Below are positions 1 through 10,363 of a stretch of DNA of 64,000 nucleotides, piece by piece. The first letter of the stretch is position 1; each line of letters opens with the position of its first letter. Under the pieces are notes generated by a model, which ran no database searches, was not told the DNA's origin, and saw nothing but the letters and a program-made list of their open reading frames with translations. This DNA comes from Apostichopus japonicus (Eukaryota; Echinodermata; Holothuroidea; Aspidochirotida; Stichopodidae), in contig NC_092564.1 of the NCBI RefSeq assembly GCF_037975245.1, forward strand, positions 26,764,984 to 26,828,983, written 5' to 3'. The position numbers and the translations under genes were made by a program.

Positions 1-34
1 GGCTCTCCATTAACGTCTAGCACACATTCAAACG
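1..34 (-). CDS. FASTKD exon D (partial, cut by window edge)
   Basis: The acceptor TTTGTACCTTCCAG ends at 35. With the carried base from exon C the frame reads T-FECVLDVNGE and is open to base 1. The FECVLD motif is the usual lead-in to the RAP domain in this family, so the rest of the exon should encode RAP. It is short, but the phase and motif agree. Confidence 0.78.
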
Positions 35-3000
35 CTGGAAGGTACAAAAGATGACAATGGTGACCACTTTCAGTATATGACCAACCATCCAGATGTCCAT
101 CTCAAGAATGGAATGAAGGAGAACTTACCCTACAAGAATGTTAGCATTAGTTGCTTTCTTTTCTGCTGATTAGAAACGTTACGATCGGACCAAATGTATG
201 ACCTCTTTCCTTGTCTACTACAAATACATTTCTCTACACCGCCATAAGTTTATTGTACACTATGTCAACGACTACAGCGACTAAGTGTGATTTACAACAT
301 GACATCCCTTCTAATGTGAACCCATCCACCCCTTACCCCCCACCCCCCCCCCTCAAAATTACCTTCCATAACCTCCAGCAATTACATGAGAGCAGATAAC
401 TTTGTTATCAGGTAGCATTATTGTCAGGATAAATGACTAAAAACTTGACAAAGCCTGTATTATATTTTCTACAAACATTAATACACTGTCTATGGTACTG
501 TACCGTCTACTGTACAGTCTACTTACCATCCACTGTACTGTATAGTCTACTTACTGTCTACTGTACTACACTGCCTACTGTTCTGTACCATCTACTGTGC
601 TGTACCATCTACTGACATTTATTCCAGATAAACCTGTACTTAGCCTAATTTCCATTACATAATTCACTGGGTTAGGCCTAATCCCACCTTACTGCGTTCC
701 AACAGAGCATTACACTGGTAACTTGAGTTCATCAGGTCGGCAGGTGTGGCGGGGGATAATATTTTTATTTTATATCAGTAGTAAACCCAAGCAGTTGCTT
801 CGGGTATTCCTGATGATCATGCTTACTTATGTCGTAGTGATAAGGTGTGGTTACAAAAGATCGCAAGTATTGGGCACCACCGAGAACCTCCACAAGGTTC
901 TTCTGCACCTCCTGAACATCTGGATGATAAAACACGTTCCCTGTGAGATCAATAAAACAACGATCAAAGATTAAAAGGCAGACGTAAATAACTATGTAAC
1001 GGTGGAAACAATCAATAACCCCAATTACAAAAAAATGGGGCGCAAATTACTATCAAAGCGGAGCGCCACCATTGGATGGCGCGCAGCGTACAAACAAATT
1101 TCTGGTTTTGATAGCCCCCAGATTATCGGAAATGGCACTTCTCCGGCTTGAAAATGACCAACCAGATGTACCCTTTTGACTGAGAACCAAGTTTTTCCCA
1201 ATAGTTTTTTCATCCATAACCTTTTTCAAGATTGTCACCAGTCACACCTCATGTTCGACCTAATCGCATCTCCTGTGGATCATTGCTTTTGGCCCACAAT
1301 ACCCGTCAGCCCCACTTTTCAAGGTTTTAAGCCCATTAGTTGTTCAGAATTTGAATAATAAATTCACTTCAAAACATACCCATAATGTTGCACAAAATTT
1401 CGTCTATGGACAACCAATATAGAAAAACCCTTCAACCCCTTCAACCCCTAACAGACCAGTCAAACTTGCACAAGTAGAGGGAAGTATGATGAAGAATGTT
1501 GGTCAGGGAAAACTCAGACACAGTTAATTTATTGGTGTACAAATATTAAAACCTCTTATAACGGCTACTATAAAACTTCGATATCATACAAAATACAAAA
1601 AATATGCTCGAGAGGGGGGCGGTCTCCCCCTTCGCCCCCCCCTGCCCTTGGCTACGCGCCTGCGGTTAGAAATCTTGTACGAAACAGGCCACATGGAAAC
1701 CCAGTGAACCCATATCAATGTGGATCATATATATGATTGTACATACTTACACTCATACACAAGAGGTGTACAGAGATTATGATAATATTCATGAGTGACA
1801 ACATGCTACACGGTAACAGGTCACAGAAACGACCACGAAGAGTCATTTACCTCATGCAGCATGTGTTGGATGAAGTTTTAGCCACCGCCAAATATGATTT
1901 GGAAAAATAATCTCACACATTATTTTCTATTTATAGCGACATAAAAAAAAACTATGCCACCAAATATTGGGGGGGGATATTAGATACTATATCCCCCCAC
2001 CTAAAATATTGGGGGGGACATGTGCCCCCGTCCCCCCCATAATCGCTGCCTATGCACATAGATGTGGTGCACTTCAGTGGCCCAGGAGGGTTTGTTTTGA
2101 ATTGGTGTGTGGGTGTGACAAGTTACAGACGTTAAGTGTTGTAAAGCTGTGCATGAGGGGGTCTTGGCCTCAAAACATGACTGAAAACCTTCAACTTCAC
2201 AATCATACTTCCATTGCCATGCCACCCACTCACAACTTCAACAACAAAAATGAAATGATATGAAAACTGCAAAATTTTCAAAATGTGTCGGTATTTGAAG
2301 AAGTACTTACGTTTTTTAAGGATTTCTTGGCAATATTCCTCATGGAACCATGGGACTTGAAGTTCTGGGCATTCGAGAGCCACTGTACGATTTAAGTACA
2401 TCAGTCTCCTTCTGTACATATCACAGCGATCTGGCAGCTCTAGAAACAATTTAAAAGATGACAAAAAAAGCTATTAAATTTACGGAATTGTGTCTTTGTT
2501 CCAAATGGGAAAGGTGTGTTTCTCCAGTTTTGACAGAAAATCATCCTTGTCTGGTGTAGAGTATGGGGGTCACAATTTAACAAGAGGGTGGAAGGAGGAG
2601 GAGGTAGGCAGAGGGGAGGTAACCCAAGGCTTAGACACCTATTCTGCTGTTTAACTTTAAAAATGAAAGCCAAAAGGGCAAATTTTGAGAAGACAATTGG
2701 TTAATACAGTAGGTCCTCAATACTCGTCTCCAAATATGCTAGAAAGTGAAAGAATGGCCCAATGATGTTGAAAATTATTTAAGTACTGTAGAGTAAAGGT
2801 ATGGGAATCCATCCCTCCCTTCAGCACTCCTCCATGTTTAGAAATAATTTGGAATTGTTTTATTCCAGGGAAGTACTGTTTAAAAATATAAATTAACAAG
2901 TGTTTTCTGGGCATACAAATTGCATGCCCACCTCCTCCCTCCCCCCACTCTCAACCACCCACCTAATCATACACATTGTGTAAAGTATATTGTAGCAAAG

Positions 3001-5272
3001 TCTTGTTTCATACCCTGGTATGAGCACTTGTCACAGTGCATCGCTACAGAAGGATTTCCTTTGTACGTGGGTCTTATTTCATGAAACAGTAATGAGAGGG
3101 CACAATTTGTGAACGTTTTGGCAAAGACTCAGTTGACAGGTTGGATATTATGAAACAATATGCAAACACAGTACTTACCGTCCAACTCTTCGTCCAACTT
3201 TGTTAGGAACTCAAGGCTAAAGATACGCCTGAGGATCTCGTCAGGGAACCACTGGCTGTAACTCATGAGATGAGCCATATCAACCAGGAACCCGGACGGG
3301 AGCTCCTCCATGAAGGGGACGACTCGTTCCGTGCAGGCCCTGAAGAAGTCCTCGACTCTCTTGGGCTGGTAGTTCAGGGAACAGAAAGGGCCGAGGAGGT
3401 AGAGGACTTGCATCGGGGTAACTTTATGGATATTTGGTATGGTGACCTCTAGGATGCGATCCATCAATTCTTGACTGAAGTACCTGGTCTTGTACAAGCT
3501 GCGTGCACACTCGACGGCGTGACGGGGTTCGATCTTGTGAGCTATGTGAGCGAGTTGCTTAAACAGAGCATCGACGAGCTCGATGTCACCTCCCTCGGTT
3601 AATACGGAGTGAAGGAGACTGGTCAGGTAATTAGCGCTGGTGTTCTTATGCAGACAACTTGTGGCTCTGTCCTGGACAGCTTGCATGATGCGCAAACAAA
3701 TTTCGGGCATCTCGTTCCTCCCTGCCATCCTCTTCATCGCTCGGAAGAGGCTGTTCGTTCCGGTCGTGTGAAGCTGCGGAAGCACGCAGAGGGCCCGCCA
3801 GAATAGTTTCTCATTCGGCTGAAATGTTGGGATGAGGGAGAGGATGTAGAAACCTCTCAAGAACTGAGACGGGCTCAACTGATTCATAGTAAGTTCGTAT
3901 ATCTTAGCCGTATGAGGCTGCCAATGCTCCTCTTCCATCCACACGAGATGTCGGAAATACTCCACCACAGGGACTAGCGTCTCCAAATTAAGTTGATCGG
4001 CATGGGATGATATGATATCATTTATCTTGTCGTGCAAAAGAGTCCTCGAGAAATAGCCCATCCTCCTTAGTCCCGAGCAAAGACTTCCAACTGCAGTGAT
4101 CCGTAGACGATCAATTAACCTGAGGGCATTTTCCTCCAACTGGAATTTAATATGGGCAGGAGCGTGGTAACCCAGCAGTTCTGTCGTTAGAGCCATGTTC
4201 ACAGGATCGGTGATCGACGACAGTCTGCTGTGTAATAAATCCTTCAGGTGATTGTACAAGTAGCTATTATCGTATCCCATGTTATTGACACAGGATGTTA
4301 ACACACACAGTTCCCGGACCGACATGTTATCGAGACCTTTCCACATGTAATTAGTGCACTGGTGCAGAACGTCATCAAAATCATTGGTAAATTTATCCAC
4401 GGACATGAACACTTTCCTGAAGTCACTGCAAGTGGCATTACTGATCTCGACTGACTTGGGGTCTAGCAGTTCCTTCAACTTGCGTACGATTTTCCGCTTG
4501 AGATCTGACGACACCAGCGCATGAGTTTCCTTCATGATGGTGCTTAGTTCTCTGAGATGCTTGGTCTCGTCCAATAACTTACTATAAGCTTCAACTACCT
4601 GCCCCATAGCTCGCCCTCTCCGTTCCCCTAAATCTGCAAGACAGACAGCCATCTTAGAGAGCTGTGGAGTCTGCAACCTCTCCACTCTCTTAAGACCTTC
4701 ACATCTTAGTTCTCTTACCAGCGAATGATATGGCGATCCAAGTAATTTCAATGCACAATATAAGACATTAATGAGTAACACGTCATCAAACGTTGAAATC
4801 CTATTTTCCGCTAAGTCACAAAGGGTCCTAAACTCCGGCCTCTTACTAATGGATTCACAAAACTCTTTCTGACACTCAACGTTTTGTCGAAGGGCAACCA
4901 AGACAAAGAATGCTTGAGCTATGTGGTTTTCTGTTAACTTTGCTTTATTAGTTCCAATTAGATGAAAAAGCTCTTCAACACCTTTAGCCTGCTCAATTTT
5001 ATTAACCAAGGAGTCGTGACTAGAGGTTAGATTCTGGCTTGAAAAATATTCAGCCGAGAAAATAGCTGTTGATGCATGGGGGTGTCTTGTGGACTTTGAA
5101 GAACTGTCAGTGCACCTTGGCATCATAGACAGGGACTGTGATTTTCGAATCACTTGATGGCACCTGCAGGAACTCCGAGGTTTAGCCTGTGTGGTGAGTG
5201 AAGTAAGCAGACTGGATGAACGCAAGAGTTGCGATGGACATCTTAAAGCGACCCTTGCCATGACGCTTCTTT
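1..5272 (-). CDS. FAST kinase domain-containing protein (FASTKD family), 3' end outside window
   Basis: Gene-level entry; coding exons, 5' to 3' on the minus strand, are 5261-3179, 2439-2311, 940-827 and 34-<1. They join in consistent phase (each intron is phase 1) and give about 786 residues. Family knowledge: FASTKD proteins are mitochondrial RNA-binding proteins that act in mitochondrial mRNA processing, stability and ribosome assembly. Visible here: a basic, Ser/Leu-rich start like a mitochondrial presequence, a long helical-repeat middle region, a FAST_1-type domain (about residues 612-694), a FAST_2-type domain (about 695-785) with the core ALECPELQVPWFHEEYC, and then FECVLD at the edge, where a RAP domain normally follows. 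The RAP domain lies beyond position 1. Length and domain spacing do not let me choose between FASTKD1, 2, 3, 5 and TBRG4, so no symbol is given. Family assignment is strong; the paralogue is unresolved. Confidence 0.9.
35..826 (-). other. FASTKD intron C-D
   Basis: Intron of 792 bp, GTAAGC to CAG. It contains a degenerate TACTGTAC-type simple repeat at about 483-615 and a C-rich run near 338-351. No further exon or gene is seen. Confidence 0.75.
483..615. repeat. Degenerate CTACTGTAC/CCATCTACTG tandem repeat
   Basis: Successive short units of the type (t)gtctactgta and ccatctactg recur every 10-20 bases. The unit is imperfect and pyrimidine-rich. The 60-codon plus-strand frame across it is an artefact of the repeat. 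Confidence 0.7.
827..940 (-). CDS. FASTKD exon C (FAST_2 end)
   Basis: The acceptor GATCTCACAG ends at 941 and the donor GTAAGC starts at 826. The exon is 114 nt, phase 1 in and phase 1 out. It encodes NVFYHPDVQEVQKNLVEVLG followed by GAQYLRSFVTTPYHYDI, which matches the LGG...TPYY pattern just before the RAP domain in FASTKD proteins. A short plus-strand frame over the same bases is its shadow. Confidence 0.87.
1611..1670. repeat. G/C-run dispersed repeat remnant
   Basis: A run of GAGGGGGGCGG, CTCCCCC and CGCCCCCCCC precedes GGCTACGCGCCTG. I associate this composition and tail with dispersed repeats in invertebrate genomes, but I cannot name a family from sequence alone. A similar G-rich block lies at 10095-10170. 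Confidence 0.35.
1963..2050. repeat. G-run/C-run dispersed repeat with near-palindrome
   Basis: The motif AAATATTGGGGGGG occurs twice (about 1964 and 2007), and GGGGGGATAT pairs with ATATCCCCCC around 1972-1998 across a short AT centre. C runs follow at 2024-2039. It looks like the end of a decayed mobile element. Confidence 0.45.
2311..2439 (-). CDS. FASTKD exon B (FAST_2 start)
   Basis: The acceptor TTTCTAG ends at 2440 and the donor GTAAGTA starts at 2310. The exon is 129 nt, enters in phase 1 and leaves in phase 1. Joined to exon A it reads LPDRCDMYRRRLMYLNRT and then ALECPELQVPWFHEEYCQ, the most conserved core of the FAST_2 region. The frame continues correctly only with these two splice sites. 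Confidence 0.9.
2440..3178 (-). other. FASTKD intron A-B
   Basis: Intron of 739 bp between a GTAAGT donor and a TTTCTAG acceptor. It is AT-rich with a short C-rich tract near 2930-2950. No other feature is seen. Confidence 0.8.
3179..5272 (-). CDS. FASTKD exon A (first coding exon)
   Basis: This exon is open for 694 codons from the ATG at 5261 to the donor at 3178 (GTAAGT). The reading frame stays open 45 bases further upstream to an ATG at 5306. However, a pyrimidine-rich tract ending in TTAACAG sits at 5280-5273 and looks like a 3' splice site, so the upstream ATGs are probably intronic. The ATG at 5261 has G at -3 and G at +4 and begins MARVALRCPSQLL, a basic amphipathic start typical of mitochondrial import signals. 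Residues 612-694 match FAST_1 (core FPDEILRRIFSLEFL). The exon ends one base into a codon. A weak candidate donor for an upstream non-coding exon is the minus-strand AATG|GTAAGTG near 5657; this is unproven. Confidence 0.9.
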
Positions 5273-6232
5273 CTGTTAACATGAATGACAAACACAGTGT
5301 TAGCAATCTTAATTCTAAAAAAAAGAAGTGGTTGTGATGGGCTGAACTTTAATTCGGGTTACTTTTCAGAATAGTAAAAACACGGATTAGTTATGTGTCA
5401 GAATGACAGAAAAAATCAGGAATGACGAAAAACACCCACTGCATGTCCCACTCATGAGTCATCTAGTGAAGTCAACCAGAACCCTCAGAAATCCAAATAT
5501 CTTGCCCAAATATAGAATTCAACTGTATAGAAATTCGTTCATATACCGTGCAGCAATGTTTATACAATTTGATAGTTTAGAACCTTTATTATAGTTTCAG
5601 TAATGACTGTTTCATCATTCTATGTTTAAACCATTTAACAATCTTATTTCTTTCACTTACCATTTACCATATCATTTTGTTTAATCTTAACAAGAACTGT
5701 TTTTTGATGTACGCCTATTTATAAATATTTTATATTTATACTGGTTTAAAATAAATCGAAATAAATCGAAATCGAATACATGAGGAATGGTATGATTTTG
5801 CAATGTATCATATTAATAATCTGGAAAAATATGTTCTTTGTAACCAGGGTCTTAGCCAGACATTTCAAATAGGGTGTCTCATCTGTTGTACTGATTGCTC
5901 AGGAGACTATCCATCTGGCGCGAAGTAAAATCCTGGTAGATTTAGATAATTGATACAATGAGAGAAAAGTGTTGTTTTGAAATATGTAGCATAAATTATA
6001 AATCTAGGCAGACGAAAACACTTATTATTATGAACTTCGTATATAAAACTTGAGAGTGGCAATACGGTTACTATGAATGCTATTATCTGTGTTTCCCGCA
6101 TTGATTCTGTTGCGGCAGTGGAGCATTTGATTTATGTGCGGTGTAACAGCGGTCACATGACTAATTCACCTATTATGATTAGACATTACCCTTTAGTGGC
6201 ATGAACAACAGTCCTCAAATTTCACAATTTTT

Positions 6233-6345
6233 AGGGCAAGGCCACTTTGGCCTTGAATGGGGCAACATTTTAAAGGGCACCAAGGCCATGAGGTAAGGCA
6301 CCAAGGCCAACTTGCATCTGAACGAAGGGCAACAAGGCCATAAAG
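6233..6345. repeat. Short degenerate repeat of GGGCACCAAGGCCA units
   Basis: Related words GGGCAAGGCCACTT, GGGCACCAAGGCCAT, GGCACCAAGGCCAAC and GGGCAACAAGGCCAT recur over about 110 bases. It also contains the inverted pair AAGGCCA/TGGCCTT. Confidence 0.6.
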
Positions 6346-7503
6346 AATAAACATCATGAAACAATTTCTGTCCCAGGTCCTGGCGGCTGCTTTAATGAAG
6401 CAGAACAGTAGAAGGTGGTCTCTCTCACTTTGCTTTCCGTTTTGTCAATAGAATTATTTAACCCCTACTCCTATTCGAATCCTTCCTCACCCTTAACAAA
6501 ATCAACCATCATTATGGTTACTCAACTCATAAATTTATGGACAGACTCTGATTATGGGGGTATCTCATGTAAACTGTTAACCTTATCAGTTTACTGGAGT
6601 ACTCCTCAATCCATGCCAACACTAATTGCACAGAACAATATTCAACCAAAAATGCCTTTTTGAGTTTGATGGGTTGTTATAGGGGTGGTTAGGCTTATGG
6701 GGTTAATGCTGAAAATGTAACTATTAACAATAGCAAGTTTTTTTAAACTTGTTAATTGATGCTGAAAAATTATTAAAAAAAACAGCAAGTTAAGTCCAAC
6801 CGACGCGCTCAGTGCGTGTGATCATAGAGCATGTGATGTAGCCTACGTGTTCGGTTATTTTCCCGTTCTTTTTTTTTTTGTGGGGAAATTTGATTTACAC
6901 ACAAAACACTCCCTGCAGGGTAGGAATTGAGATTTGGCTTTGGGGGGCTATTTTGGAAAATGAAAAGTTAAAAATGCCCCTCTTAAATGTATTAACGAGG
7001 GCTTTTTTAAGTTTTAGGGAGGCGCTTTTCGAAAGTTCAATATGCTGTTTACGGAAATGGTTGTAAGCATTCAACAGGATAAAGTAAGCACAATTACCCT
7101 CTTCCTAGTGCTGCGATCCATATAGCAAATTCATTAAAAGTTTAATCGCAAAAAGTTGCGATCGTTTAGCAAATAACGTCAAGCCACCGAATATATGACG
7201 AAAACTCAATAACCCATCAACTGAAATAGAAAACACAGGTTTACTTCCGCTGAAGGTGCCCTTTCCTTAAATCATGTATTTTTTCGTGTGTGGATAAAAA
7301 TCACTCACCACCAAATACGAAAACATTATACCGCTGAAAAGTAATCAAAGTTAAAATCTTCCATCCATCGCCACAGCAACATTATACGTAAAATACAACA
7401 ATCACTCTTTAAGACATAGCACATACTGTACCTTCCAAACAACTGCTGATTTCCAGCAAATTGAAAGTTGTAACAAACTACGCATTATTTTTTGTGGCAA
7501 ATC

Positions 7504-7930
7504 GATGGTTAGGCTACATTTCCCATTGACTTAGTGTGGTTGTTAGGCTAACATGTGGTCGAAGGTTGCAGTATTTCATGGATATTTTAGTTCTAGCTAA
7601 CTGCGCCACAATTTCAGCGAATAAAGAGATGCTTAGGCTAGATTTTCCTGTTGACTACGTGTGGTGTTCGGCTACCACTCACGCGACGATAGCAGCAAGG
7701 AAAGTATGTAAACAAAGCTATGCAAAGTATTGTTTTTTTTGTTTTTTGTTTTTGCCAACCGATGGTTAGGCTACATTTCCCATTGACTTAGTGTGGTTGT
7801 TAGGCTAACATGTGGTCGAAGATTACAGTTTTTCATGGATATTTTTATTTTTATTTGCGACACAATTTGAGCGAAAAAACAAAGGCTAGGTTATATTTCC
7901 ATGTTGACTGTACTTAGTGTGAAGTTAGGC
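7504..7930 (+). repeat. Tandem array of ~125-bp units (GATGGTTAGGCTACATTTCC type)
   Basis: Four related units begin near 7504, 7628, 7761 and 7881. Each carries a GGTTAGGCTA-like start, a CATTGACTTAGTGTGG-like middle and a GTTAGGCTAACATGTGG-like end. Units 1 and 3 are almost identical over the first 50 bases; units 2 and 4 are more diverged. A fifth copy sits inside the hAT-like element at 15789-15843, which links this array to that element's family. Confidence 0.8.
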
Positions 7931-8049
7931 CATGTGGTCGGAGATTTGTGGGGATTTTAAGGTTATTGTCGCTGGTACTGAAATTGCTAAGTGGAGGCCG
8001 TAATTTGCCAGTGACTGTGCAGTACAGTAAGTTCCTGGTGATTGTGCAC

Positions 8050-8245
8050 GACCCTTCCGCACTGCTTCAAATTTTATGCGGGACAAAAAAGTGAGCGCGG
8101 AGTGCGAATAAGAACCGGCAGTGAGTAAGTAATAGTAATACAGTAGGCTAGCGCGCGGCGTTTGTTGCCTGGGCAATGCACTGTAGCGACGCTAACGTTA
8201 GGCCTAACTTGGTAAATGGCGATATTGTCATTTTGATTTGGAAAT
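8050..8245. promoter_or_regulatory. CpG-rich promoter-like block with X-box-like palindrome
   Basis: GC and CpG density rise here compared with the flanks (GCGCGCGGCG at 8151-8160). GTTGCCTGGGCAA at 8164-8176 resembles an RFX X-box palindrome, and AAATGGCG at 8214-8221 resembles a YY1 core. It could be the FASTKD promoter, about 2.8 kb upstream of its first coding exon, but no transcript evidence is visible. It could also be part of the adjoining repeat. Confidence 0.25.
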
Positions 8246-8930
8246 TTATTTGTCCACAGCAATAAGCCAATGTTATACATTTATTTCAAAGAGGACCAAT
8301 TCGGCTTGACATATGAGTGAGTTTAAATTATGTTTGTTCTCCGAGTAAGGCTTTAGTTACGTTAAATTGGGAGGCTGGACAGAGCCATTTATTGGCATCT
8401 CAAAAACCGTCCCACTCAAATTGGGCCGTCTTTCATTTCAATCTAGTCGTCTCAAAGACGGCGAGACGCATCGCTAGCTAAGACGCTGTTTGTAACCTAC
8501 AATTCTAGGTATGGGGTTCCAGGCTATGAGATTGCAATTGAAAATCTGAACCTTGCTTTAATTGCATACAGTATGTCTACCCTGCATGGAAACTAAATCA
8601 GCAAATCTTCTCCGATAAAGTATATGACATACCTCTTTCTGATCACTATGTTAGTCTGTGTCTCTCTCAGTCTCTCTTTCTTTACTTGATGTTAGTTTAA
8701 CTAGAAAATAAAGTTAATGAGCTCTAACACTGGAACATGTTTCTTTAGTTTCCTTTTTGCTAAGCCATGAAGTTTGGTACTATTAGGTAGGGGTTACCTA
8801 ATAAACAGCAGCACTAAATGACAATACTGACAGTAAAAGAAATTATGCTACTTACTAAACATATGGCTTTATATCATTTTGATATAGGCCTGACAACCCA
8901 GCATTGTTACGAACGCAGGATTCTGCGTCC

Positions 8931-8992
8931 GGGACGCAATGTTTTGGCCAGGGACGCAAAATCTTCAAATTGCTTGCGTCCCGAGGACGCAA
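8931..8992. repeat. GGGACGCAA four-motif element, copy 1
   Basis: The 9-base word GGGACGCAA occurs at 8931 and 8951, in inverse (TTGCGTCCC) at 8974, and as AGGACGCAA at 8984. Offsets from the first motif are 20, 43 and 53 bases. These are exactly the offsets seen in the copy at 10302-10363. The third and fourth motifs form a small hairpin. Family unknown. Confidence 0.8.
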
Positions 8993-10301
8993 ACTTTTTT
9001 TTGAGAAACAAACCCCAAGTATACACACTCACAACTAGGTCAACGGAAAACATAACAAAACTGTCAAAACACATTTTGGAATGAACATTATTTCTTTTCA
9101 AAAACCACAACTTCTTCTTACAAGAAGCAAAAGTTCTCCTACTCCAACAGATCACTGAATTTGTTTGAAAATATATATATCATAACAATCAACCGCAAGG
9201 TACATGGTTAACAACACCCCATTATGGAGATTTTCATGCTAAAAATAGACAATGACGCTTTTCCAAAATTCCTGTGATTTGATTGGTCATAAGTCCCCAT
9301 CCATTGTCTGTGAAAATTCTTGCACCTGTAGTGCTCAGTGAACACGGAGTATGTTGTTTAACAACAATGACTTGCAACTTACTTTCCCCTGTATAGAGAT
9401 AGTGAAGTTTTTTGCGGTACAGGTTGTCATGTGTGTGCACTCCAATGTCATAACGTTAGGCCTTGTCACATACAGTACGTATACCTTTTGACAACGAAGA
9501 GGCTTCGTAATATTTGAATCATTGTTTTGATCAGAAAATGTTAATGAGTGGAGACAATCTATGAATTTTGTGGGAAGCTAACATCTCTGATCCTGAACAG
9601 GATATTTCAGCTCACAGTATGTTTCTTCTCTCTGTATTAATAGTTGCTAATGTAAAATGTGCATTCTTACCATCAGTAGTTTCTGTTGCAAAAAAAAATC
9701 ACGGTCCAATTAACCACGTGCTTCAGTAAATGTTATTTTGGCGCAACATTCGTGTGTAAACAACTGTACTTTAGAACATTGAACTGATTTTTTTAAAAAT
9801 CTACATTGCGTAAAAAACTATTCACATAGACCTACTGTAATATTCGTATATATGATTGCTTGCAAAGAGCCAGGATAAATGTTGGATCAGATTTTAAGGA
9901 TTTGCGCATGTGTAGTTGAAAATGAAGCTCGAACAGGCATGTACATGCAGTAGTACAGTGAACTGGAATTTAGCGAGAGATATGCACAATGTAGGTACTG
10001 GGATTTTTGAAGAGTTGTTTGTTGGAATCGCTGCAAGGTCAAAGCACGGATCTACTACGGAGTTGGCGAGTAGGGAAGTAGAAGGACGGATGAAGGGGGG
10101 GGGGACTGGGGGTAAAAATGGGTTGAAACTGCAGGGTGGTCGAAAGGAGGGGCGCCCCCGGCCGCCCCTGAAAAATAGCGAAGTTAAGGCACTGAGCATT
10201 TCTGCCCTATATTGTGTATAACTTTCACAAAGTATAGGCTGTGATACTGCACTAGTATTAGTAACAGTAGGTCATACAATAAACGTAATTGGTTTTCGAT
10301 T

Positions 10302-10363
10302 GGGACGCAAGCTTTTTTTACGGGACGCAAACTTTTTCAGGGGCTTGCGTCCCTGGGACACAA
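10302..10363. repeat. GGGACGCAA four-motif element, copy 2
   Basis: GGGACGCAA at 10302 and 10322, inverse TTGCGTCCC at 10345, and GGGACACAA at 10355: offsets 20, 43 and 53, as in copy 1. GGGACGCAAGC (10302-10312) and GCTTGCGTCCC (10343-10353) form a perfect 11-bp inverted repeat. The two copies lie in direct orientation 1371 bp apart. Confidence 0.8.

Larger units (their letters stand above)
941..2310 (-). other. FASTKD intron B-C
   Basis: Intron of 1370 bp, GTAAGT to CAG. It seems built largely of old dispersed repeats: a block at about 1030-1340 with unusual CpG content, a G/C-run block at 1610-1670, and a hairpin-forming GGGGGGATAT block at 1960-2050. No exon fits between the flanking FASTKD exons, whose phases already match. 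Confidence 0.7.

Noticed and set aside
3270-3806. Plus-strand frames of 60-65 codons
   Set aside because: Shadows of the FASTKD exon on the opposite strand.
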